Origin: Marasmius tenuissimus
Taxonomy: Eukaryota; Basidiomycota; Agaricomycetes; Agaricales; Marasmiaceae
DNA length: 64,000 nucleotides
Assembly (NCBI GenBank): GCA_029532415.1
Contig: JAQOTA010000014.1
Location: 372,001 to 436,000, forward strand
Reading direction: 5' to 3'
Part shown: one piece after another, positions 56,028-64,000 of the stretch
How the letters are laid out: the number at the start of each line of letters is the position of its first letter
Position numbering within the stretch: position 1 is the first letter of the stretch
Notes under the pieces: model-generated
Told to the model about the DNA's origin: nothing
What the model saw: the letters and a program-made list of their open reading frames with translations, nothing else
Databases searched by the model: none
Translations under genes and position numbers: made by a program

Positions 56028-57953
56028 ATGGAGTTGGACGGTATCGACACACCTTTCTCCCATATATTAAACACGAACTATTCTCCCTCGACTGAAGAGC
56101 AACGTTCGATTCGAGGTCTTATTCGAGGACCAGAAGAGCAGATTCGCCAACTAGATGAAGAAATTTCCCGGCTTCAAGCTGAGAGACAGATATTGAAGCA
56201 ATTTGTCGACCTTCATCGTGCCCTCCTCTCGCCATTTCGTCGACTTCCTGCAGACGTTTGGAGATCGATCTTCTTCCGAACTCTTCCCGAGAATGCACTC
56301 GGTCTCTGCACATACACAACAAAAAGTTCTCCGCTCCTGCTCACTACCATTTGCCGATCGTGGCGAGAGATTGCTCTCACCACTCCGAACCTCTGGACTT
56401 CAATCCATATTCATATTCCGATAAACTCCTCGAGCACCCCCGACCTGGGTTATATTACAAGGCTGCGCAAGAGGAAGGAAGGTCTCAAAGCCTGGCTTGA
56501 TAGGTCGGGGTCTCTCCCGATCACCATCTCCCTCACAGCGCAGATATATTTCAAGGATCGCGTGCCTGTATCTCAGAGCGAAGTTGAAATTTCGGAACCT
56601 TTGCGCGCCCTTACCACCGAGTACATCGAGCTGCTCGTACAGTATTCGCCCCGATGGAGAACGGTGGCCTTCAACAATGGGGTTCATCTGTTAAATCTTA
56701 CTCCACTCGAAAAGTTAACAACGAGCTCCCTGTCATCCCTAGAGTCGTTCCACAGCTTTTCATACTTTCCCTACCTTCGCGAACAAGTAACGAACACTGA
56801 CGGCGACCACGAGCTCTCCCTCTCCTCCCCTCTCAAAAATCTCTTCACCAAAGCATGTTCGCTGCGAAAGCTTGAATTTCTCTATGACAGCATTTCCGCA
56901 GCAAGACTATCATCGCTTCCGGTATCCTGGCATCACCTAACGGAAATCTCCATCATACGCCCAATATTGTTCACCCATTATTCGTCCCTCTATCCGAGTC
57001 AACTCATGCAGACTCTCGCAACCAAATGCCACTCCCTGACCACACTTTCCATCGTCCTCGAGGTTGACGGCGCCCCCCAAACTATATCTCATCCCGTACA
57101 ATGGCCTAGCCTCCAAAACCTCCGCGTAGTGTTGATCTTCATGTCAATCGGGCCCCCCCAGTTCATAAGCACGAATACTCCATACGACGCTGATACGACA
57201 CTCAACTACTCGACGTTCCTACCATTCGTCATGCAAATCTTCGACAGTATCACCCTCCCCTCGTTGAAAAGGCTGTCGGTAGCTTTCAACGGGGACTTGG
57301 AACATGGCGGTAATTACGCTGCTCGGCTACCTTTCGAAGACCTTATCCAGCGATCACAGTGCCCGCTTACCCATTTCGAGCTGTTTCATCCTCGTGTAGT
57401 CGCAGTGGAGGCGGTTATAAGGGTTCTTCGACAGCTGGAAACTCTGGTGTCGGTCAATCTGGGGTATAGCCGTTTGTCGGGAAGGGAGAGACGGAAGGGC
57501 AGAAACGTTGCTTCGCCCTGGCAGAAAAATTGGCTGAGCCGAATCCTACGAGAGCTTTTGGGGGCTGAATTGGACTCGGACGTTGGAGCGCAGGCTGATG
57601 CATTCGTGGCGTTGCCATTGTGTCCTCAATTGGAGGAGCTCAACGTTGGTGGATGTATCCTTGATGACCGAGATGCGTTGCTCGACTTCGCACAGAAGAC
57701 TCGTAGGACAAGCCTGAAAACGTTCCGAGTTGATCTTGGGTTCCCCTTTTGGAATGATGTGTGGAAGCTTTTTGAGACGCTTCAGATGGAGAGACAAGAT
57801 TCGGCGAAGATGAGGGTTGCACAAGACGTGGGAAAGATTATGGTGGATTGGAGGTGGGACGAGCAGTCGGGGGCCCCGAGATCAGTGTTGGATGCTCCGA
57901 CCACTGGTCTGCCAGAGAAAGGCAGCTGGTGTAATGAATCGCTTTGGCTGTAG
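56028..57953 (+). CDS. F-box protein, 641 residues (tandem copy 1)
   Basis: Single exon starting at the ATG that follows a GAAGAA leader shared with copy 2. A short coiled coil (about residues 24-60, EEQIRQLDEEISRLQAERQ) precedes the F-box-like domain (about 68-125). The latter contains LPADVWRSIFF, SSPLLLTTICRSWREIAL and TPNLWTSI, typical of mushroom F-box proteins. The remaining 500 residues are leucine-rich and irregular, likely an LRR-like substrate-recognition region. The protein would link a target to SCF ubiquitin ligase through Skp1. Target unknown. About 60-65 percent identical by eye to copy 2 at protein level. Intact. Confidence 0.85.
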   Translation: MELDGIDTPFSHILNTNYSPSTEEQRSIRGLIRGPEEQIRQLDEEISRLQAERQILKQFVDLHRALLSPFRRLPADVWRSIFFRTLPENALGLCTYTTKSSPLLLTTICRSWREIALTTPNLWTSIHIHIPINSSSTPDLGYITRLRKRKEGLKAWLDRSGSLPITISLTAQIYFKDRVPVSQSEVEISEPLRALTTEYIELLVQYSPRWRTVAFNNGVHLLNLTPLEKLTTSSLSSLESFHSFSYFPYLREQVTNTDGDHELSLSSPLKNLFTKACSLRKLEFLYDSISAARLSSLPVSWHHLTEISIIRPILFTHYSSLYPSQLMQTLATKCHSLTTLSIVLEVDGAPQTISHPVQWPSLQNLRVVLIFMSIGPPQFISTNTPYDADTTLNYSTFLPFVMQIFDSITLPSLKRLSVAFNGDLEHGGNYAARLPFEDLIQRSQCPLTHFELFHPRVVAVEAVIRVLRQLETLVSVNLGYSRLSGRERRKGRNVASPWQKNWLSRILRELLGAELDSDVGAQADAFVALPLCPQLEELNVGGCILDDRDALLDFAQKTRRTSLKTFRVDLGFPFWNDVWKLFETLQMERQDSAKMRVAQDVGKIMVDWRWDEQSGAPRSVLDAPTTGLPEKGSWCNESLWL

Positions 57954-58905
57954 GCATAACTGTATCGCGTTCTGTTGGTGGCTATGACGATGAGAGGCGA
58001 CTCGCCAACTATTCCTTCGTGTGTATCCGACAGGTCTATGAGTGCGAATTGAAGCTTGAAGCTTGAAGCTTGAAGTCTGATGGCGAAGAGCCCTCAATAT
58101 CTCTTTGAGGAGATGTTGTTCTTCAATAGACCATCAATCTTTGGTGGTTTCGGCCTTCAGGAACCCGCGCAAAGCTGGCCATTGTCATGGTTGAGCGGAG
58201 AGTTCTGCGGCCACCTGCATGCATTGTGACGCACCTGGAAGGTCTTTGTCCTGAGGAAACCGTTCCGAATGGCAGAAAGAGATTCTCGACGGTTATGTAT
58301 CTGGGTCCGATCCAAGTAAGTTCGAGTTTGAGCACTCTGTCCGTGTTTTTAGCTGATTCCGTCTCTCTATTGTAGCTATGTGCCCGTAATGCTGTAGATG
58401 ACTCTATTTCTTGCTTCACAGGGCTGAGAACAAGTGAGTTAGAAACACAAGTCGAACCATGATCATGGTGGTTGAGGGTAAACATATTTGGACCCATGAG
58501 AGCCCACAGGCGCACGTGGTCAGGTTCCCAAATCAACGCGCCAAGTTCTTCCCACGGACAGTTTTTGGACTTCCTCTATAGCCTCCATGCCAACACATCT
58601 TCTTCAGGTCGACGAACGACTCTGGTTACACCTCCGCTCGTATAAGGCATGAACACGAAGCAGCGTGAGCTCGCCACGACGGTGTGCCGTTTGATCAGCG
58701 ATTGCCACGATATGCTCGAATCCGAGCCTAATCCCACCCAGTCACCCTGGTGTCACAAGGCTGATAAGGATCGGGGACGACACGCCTACCTTGATAGCAG
58801 GAAGCTTTGTCATATAATTACTTGGTGCGTACTGACCGTCTCTTAGGTCGAGTACTCAAATTCATCCAAAAAGCATCAGGTTCATCGAGTTCAAACTTCG
58901 AAGAA
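57954..58905. other. Spacer inside the F-box tandem duplication
   Basis: From about 58320 it repeats the upstream region of copy 1 (GAGCACTCT then TTTAGC, GTGAGTTAGAA, ACATATTT, CTTCCCACG blocks). It is therefore duplicated promoter sequence rather than a separate gene. Confidence 0.55.
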
Positions 58906-60765
58906 ATGGAACTCGGTATCGATACGCCTTTCTCCCATGTCTTGAACACGAATTATCCTCCCTCGATTGAAGAAAAACATTCGATTCGAGATCTTATTCG
59001 AGAACCAGAAGAGCAGATTCGCCTGTTGGACGAAGAAATGTCCCGGCTACAAACCAGAAGACAAAAGTTAAAGCAATTTGTCGACCTTCATCGTGCCCTC
59101 CTCTCGCCATTTCGTCAGCTCACTGCAGACGTTTGGAGAATGATCTTCTTCGAAACTCTCCCTGACAATATACTTGGCCTCTGCACACGCACGACAAAAA
59201 GTTCTCCGCTCCTGCTTACTACCATCTGCCGTCTGTGGCGAGAGGTCGCCCTGAGCACACCGAGACTCTGGAATTCCATCCATATCCATCTACCGATAGA
59301 ATCTTCCAACTCTCCGGATCCGGACTGCATCACAGCATTGCACAGGCGAAAAGAAGGATTCAAAGCTTGGCTCGATAGGTCGGGGTCGCTCCCCGTCACG
59401 ATCTCCCTCACAGCGACGCCGAATCAGAACGGACAATCGGTTGCGATAGCGGAGCCTTTGCACGCCATCGCCACCGAGTTTATTGAGCTTCTCGTACAGT
59501 ACTCGTCCCGATGGAGAACGGTTGCATTCAACAGTGGGGTTCATCTGTTGGATCTTACTCCAATTAAGCGATTGCCAACGAACTCCCTGTCAAATCTAGA
59601 GTCGTTTTGCAGCTCTGGAGCCCTCCGTAACGATCACAGAACAGAAACAGTCACCAACGTTGACCACCTCCAGAATCTCCTTACCAAAGCACGATCACTC
59701 CGGCGGCTTAGATTAGTCGATGACACCATTTCTCCAGCAACACTATCACTTCCAATGTCCTGGCATCACCTAACCGAGCTCACCATTGCACGACCAGTAC
59801 TACTTGACAATAATTCGTCATTCGAGCCGAGTCAACTTATGCAGACTCTCGCGGACAAATGTCGCTCACTGATCACACTTTCTATCGACCTCGACGTCAT
59901 GCCCGCTCCTGAAACTACCCTTCATCCTGTACGATGGTCTAGCCTCCAGAATCTTCGCGTAGTCTTGTCACCATTCATGTCAGACTGGCAGCGTCACTTC
60001 ACAAGCACGAACGCTTCGGATGATACCACGTTCCGGCCGTTCGTCATACCAATTTTCGATAGTGTCACTCTTCCCTCCTTGGAGAAGCTATCCGTAGCTT
60101 TCGGCAGCTCGTACCGGCAAGATGGTGATCAAGCCACTCAGCTGCCTTTTGAGAATCTCCTCCAACGATCGCAGTGCCCGATTACCCATTTCGAGCTGTT
60201 TTACCCCCACATAGTCACAGCGGAGGCGGTCATAAGGGTTGTTCGACAGATGGAAACCCTGGTGTCGCTCAATTTGGGGTATATGGGAAGGGAGAGACGA
60301 TGGCAGAGTTCACCTGGAGTTTTTGTGGAGTTGTCGGGACCCGGGGTCGACCAAACTGCTCCTTCGCGCAGGCGGAAGAACTTGCTGAACAGCATCCTAC
60401 GAGAGTTTCTGGTGGCTGGATTGGACTCGGACGTCGAAGCGTTGCCGTTGTGTCCGCTACTGGAGGAGCTAAACATTGGAGGATGTACCATTGATGATCG
60501 AGATGCGTTGCTCGACTTCACACAGAAGACGCGTAGGGCAAACCTGAGATCATTCCGAGCTGATCTTGGGCAGCCCGTTCGGAGCGATGTGTGGAAGATA
60601 TTTGAAACGCTTCAGGTGGAGAGACAAGATTCGGAGAAGATGAGGGCTGTGCAAGACGTAGGAGGGATCATGGTGGATTGGAGGTGGGACGAGCAGTCGC
60701 CGGAGATCTCGAGATCATTGTTGGATGCTCCGACCACTGGTCTGCCAGAGGAAGGTAGCTTGTAG
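58906..60765 (+). CDS. F-box protein, 619 residues (tandem copy 2)
   Basis: Single exon, colinear with copy 1. Coiled coil EEQIRLLDEEMSRLQTRRQ, F-box motif LTADVWRMIFFETLPDN, then SSPLLLTTICRLWREVAL and a long leucine-rich C-terminus. I chose the ATG at 58906 because it aligns with the start of copy 1. The frame stays open upstream without an earlier ATG. Differences include a deletion of several residues after the F-box region and an insertion (ELSGPGVDQTAPSRRRKN) before the last third. Intact. Role as for copy 1: a predicted SCF substrate adaptor. Confidence 0.85.
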   Translation: MELGIDTPFSHVLNTNYPPSIEEKHSIRDLIREPEEQIRLLDEEMSRLQTRRQKLKQFVDLHRALLSPFRQLTADVWRMIFFETLPDNILGLCTRTTKSSPLLLTTICRLWREVALSTPRLWNSIHIHLPIESSNSPDPDCITALHRRKEGFKAWLDRSGSLPVTISLTATPNQNGQSVAIAEPLHAIATEFIELLVQYSSRWRTVAFNSGVHLLDLTPIKRLPTNSLSNLESFCSSGALRNDHRTETVTNVDHLQNLLTKARSLRRLRLVDDTISPATLSLPMSWHHLTELTIARPVLLDNNSSFEPSQLMQTLADKCRSLITLSIDLDVMPAPETTLHPVRWSSLQNLRVVLSPFMSDWQRHFTSTNASDDTTFRPFVIPIFDSVTLPSLEKLSVAFGSSYRQDGDQATQLPFENLLQRSQCPITHFELFYPHIVTAEAVIRVVRQMETLVSLNLGYMGRERRWQSSPGVFVELSGPGVDQTAPSRRRKNLLNSILREFLVAGLDSDVEALPLCPLLEELNIGGCTIDDRDALLDFTQKTRRANLRSFRADLGQPVRSDVWKIFETLQVERQDSEKMRAVQDVGGIMVDWRWDEQSPEISRSLLDAPTTGLPEEGSL

Positions 60766-63227
60766 AATGAATTGCTTTGGCTGTAAGCATAGATGGATTG
60801 TGTTCTGTTGGTGTTGGTTATAACGACGAGAGGATGATAGTGTGATTCAGAGACTAGAGCTCGGATTGAAATGAGAAATTGCAGTGTTTTCGACCCCGCA
60901 TCCCACCTGACCTTTGAATATTCGGAAAGATATCGGAATAGTGAGTATAGAGCTACTCACCGGCCAGTTCTTCGTGTCTATCTGGACAGGTCTGCGAGTG
61001 TGAAGTTTGAACGTCATGCTGGTTCGAAAGAGAGAATACCGGACCGGACCCTCGCCTCAGCACATTAGTGACCAATCGTAAATATTCCTTGTTTCTTTGC
61101 GACTACCATGGTCTCAATAGACAAAGTACACGGATGTGTCGCTGGCTCCCTATCTCAATTCGACTCAAACAGGGCATCTCGTATTCATTCTCACCGCTCC
61201 AAATCGCTTCGACCTTCGGAAAGGGCTCAGCGACCTGATACGTCAACATTACCGACATAAGAAAGAAGATGTCGAACCCAGTTCAACTCAATTCTACCGC
61301 ACCCCGTTATGACAGGCTTTATCAATCGTGGATTCATCTAGTTTAGGGAATCGGGACTGGTCACTACATCCAGTCTCCAGGTGCGTTTCAGGTGCGTTTT
61401 TTCATCTCAGGCTCTCTAATGTCCTCACCAATTTGGCTCTCGTAGCTCGCACGTCTCGTCGAAACCTGGGACAGGTACACTGGGGCCCGTTTCCACCGAC
61501 CAACAGGCCCTCTCGCTTTCGATATCTGAGCCTTTCTCGGCTGATACGGTGCACTATATACACCAAGTGACTCTGTCTCGTCACCAACGTGTGTAGCGGT
61601 ACCTTGTCTCGAGCCCTCTGCACCGCACAGGATGGCGCTTATGGGCATTCGAGCGTTGGTTTGGGTCTGGTGCTGGGGTTACAGTGGAAGAGGTCGATCG
61701 TGAATAGTCGGTTCACTGAGAATGTGTGTCCTTTCTCCCTCTTCATTTCCTCTTTTTCGCTCACCGTCATCGATTTCTATCTCTTGTTCCAGTCCCCACG
61801 AATCTGCAAGGCCAATTTTAAAGACTCCCAAGTCTTACTTCCGCTGGACCATGAACGTTAAATGCCGAATGATGGTCCACCCTCTTCCTCTCTTCTCCAA
61901 AAACCTTTCGCCATGATCCGTGGGCGGTGTGCCCACACTTCTCAACCCAACACGTTACACCGGTCTCAAAGCTTTCTAATCTCAAGCTTACGAACGAAAA
62001 CCCGACTTTTTCCATCATAAACGAGGTCGTTTCCGGTATACATCTCAATGGCAACGAATCTGGGATCGTCACAGGGGAACCATCAGGCATTCGATTGTCA
62101 TCCGAAGCTGTGGACTCCCTCGACGCTCCCAGTCCCTCTCTCTCTCCTGGCCAGCCAGCCAGCCGATTTGCGATGTGTGCAATCGCAAGGACATTGTGGG
62201 CGCTGGCAGTCTCTGGTTCAAACTTCCAGAGGACCAAGCTTCCGATGTTGGGCATCCGGGCCGCTTGGCGTTCGGATTCTGAGTTTTGAGGAACGAAAAC
62301 TCAGGGGGTCGGGAGAAGTTTGGAGGCCGTTAGGTTATCAGTTGTCTACAACAGTAGTCAGGGTCGGGTCGCGTGAAGGGCACCCCCAGCGCTGGTGCCA
62401 GTGGTGGTAATAGAGAGGGCCCTCAGCACGAACAGCTCGACGGGTTTCAGCTGCAGTATCCAAGTCCGTTGTGGACCATCTCAAAGGCCCGATCGGGGTT
62501 CCCAATTAATTGGAGATGGCTCGAGTTGGTGCGCGGATGTGATACGTACAGTCGTGGTTTCATGGAAGGGAGGCTCACAGGGAGCACATAGGTCACCTAC
62601 GCAGAGGCGATCCGGGTTCCTCGATGCTCGCAGCTCGAAGTGGGTTAGGCGCGGACACAACGGAGGGAGATCATCCCTACTCTTTGTAGCTGCCGTCCGC
62701 AGATTCCGGTATGGACCCAGCACCCCTCACGCCGAACATGTATTTCTGAAAGGTATGTTCGAACTCCTTTTGCTAGTTCTCCAAACTAAAGGTTCTTCGG
62801 CCCCAGCCAGGCAGATCGTTGCAATGACTCGTAATCTCAACTTTCGTATTCCTGGTGAAAGAGCTATGAGATTTGTCGACGTAGTTAGATCGCAATATTC
62901 TATATGCTGGGCACGGGCTCTCAAAGGCCGGCAACGATTATCGAACAATATGAGTTGGCGCGTTTACTTAGGCTTTAGTCATCCTCGTGACAGGGTCATC
63001 GGGGAATCTTCCAGCTGAGCAGCTCTTTCTAAAGAAAGTCATCCTCGTGGGAGCTCCGTGCAGGTGGCAAGCGTCTGTAAAACGGCAGTGTTGCATGAGC
63101 ATCCAGCGTGTTTCCATTTGGCACCACCACCATCGCCCTCTTTTCTACCTCCAGGTCAATTCTACTATTTTGCCTCTCCCTCTTCCTCATCTGGCGCGCC
63201 TTCACTACCCAGACGTTCTTGAAGGCC
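60766..63227. other. Gene-poor spacer between F-box cluster and NLR
   Basis: The first 300 bp repeat the sequence downstream of F-box copy 1. The rest contains short frames on both strands without splice logic. A plus-strand open stretch at 62395-63018 matches nothing I recognise. Confidence 0.45.
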
Positions 63228-64000
63228 ATGGTTGAGAACCACCATAACGGGTCAGGCACGCAGAACAACTACAACGCCAACAGTCAGAATGTCAATCACG
63301 AGGGAGACCAAATCGTCAACTTTGTAGAGAATTTCAATACATCGAACCCCAATTGTGAGTGATTGTTTCTTTCCCTTCATACACTGTCATCATGGCTCAA
63401 TCGATCCTTCGGTAGCGTATAAAAACCTTTGGAGTGCAATTGCAGGCGTTGGAGCTTCACACACCGCGGAGCAGCAATATGAACGAGGGGAATGTCTTGG
63501 GGGAACTCGAGTTGAGCTCCGCAGAATGATTCGTAGATGGAGGCAGGCTGGACGGGGAGGGAGAAACTCTGAAGGGGAAGGGAGCCCCCTTTGCTGGCTC
63601 GCTGGAGCTGCGGGCGTTGGGAAAACCGCCATTGCCATGTCCGTCGCCAAAGAACTCGAAAAGGAAGGGGCCCTGGTCTCTTCCTTTTTCTTCTTTCGGT
63701 CCGACCCGAAGCGAAACAACCCCCAGGCCCTGTGGCTCACGATAGCGCACGGTCTAATCTCGACGATGCCGTTCATGCGGCGTCCTGTTGAACAGAGGAT
63801 TTCGGAAGATCCCAAGATTTTAGAAGCGAGGTTGGAGGACCAGTTCCAGGAGCTCGTCCTCAACCCCTTCCTTGAACCCGTCTCGGACCCATCGAGCTGG
63901 CAAAAATCCCTGTGGGCTTTCCTCTTACAGGCTCTGTACTTGATGCTTTCGAGCGTCATGCTGCTGGACGTCTTGTGGGGACTCTTGGTTGCCCTGATCC
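63228..64000 (+). CDS. NACHT NLR paralogue, 5' part, cut by the window end
   Basis: Exon 1 is 63228-63354. Exon 2 starts at 63416 and runs off the window. Gene structure copies the NLR at 44.7 kb, with the intron at the same place after a split codon. The N-terminus is Asn-rich (GSGTQNNYNANSQNVNHEGD). Walker A is GAAGVGKTAIA, preceded by a Gly/Arg-rich insertion (RQAGRGGRNSEGEG) not found in the first copy. FFFFRSDPKRNNPQALW and the hydrophobic insert (LLQALYLMLSSVMLLDVLWG) follow. Walker B lies beyond the window. Predicted role as for the first NLR. Confidence 0.85.

Overview
This window is nuclear DNA of a filamentous basidiomycete, very probably an Agaricomycete. Genes are split by many 40-70 nt GT-AG introns. 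The gene families present (NACHT NLRs, F-box proteins with long C-terminal regions, short-exon 7TM proteins, Zn2Cys6 regulators, DUF6589 proteins, chromodomain Gypsy elements) are those expanded in mushroom-forming fungi. No rRNA, tRNA, CRISPR array or prokaryotic operon was seen. All splice models are hand-built from GT/GC-AG sites and frame continuity, and none has been checked by alignment.

Layout. 1-5.2 kb holds no supportable gene. 5.2-11.9 kb is a complete chromodomain Ty3/Gypsy retrotransposon on the minus strand. It has identical 313-bp LTRs, a 5-bp target duplication, gag, a broken pol and an extra zinc-knuckle ORF after pol. 14.1-18.4 kb holds three members of one 7TM family: a decayed one, a truncated one and an intact one. 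18.8-19.7 kb is the decayed 3' end of a LINE-like element. 23.2-24.3 kb is a decayed F-box gene. 24.4-26.7 kb and 28.1-29.9 kb carry two uncharacterised multi-exon genes, and 30.3-30.8 kb a small basic protein. 31.3-32.1 kb is a 150-bp tandem repeat. 32.2-35.6 kb is an 11-exon gene that looks derived from a MULE-type transposase.

35.98-42.78 kb is the most interesting part. It is a 6.8-kb unit with inverted-repeat ends and a perfect 9-bp flanking duplication. It carries two convergent genes, a DUF6589 protein and a RecQ-like helicase, and is best read as a mobile element. A second unit at 52.16-54.09 kb has no recognised transposase. It also starts with TAG, has long terminal inverted repeats and a 9-bp duplication, and may be a non-autonomous relative.

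44.7-47.4 kb is a NACHT NLR and its paralogue starts at 63.2 kb, running off the window. Both carry a hydrophobic insert inside the NACHT domain. 48.5-51.9 kb is a Zn2Cys6 transcription factor whose zinc motif is complete only if a 6-nt microexon is included. 55.4-61.0 kb is a tandem duplication of F-box genes. Mobile elements, decayed copies and fast-expanding families alternate with few conserved-looking genes, as expected of an accessory, repeat-rich compartment.
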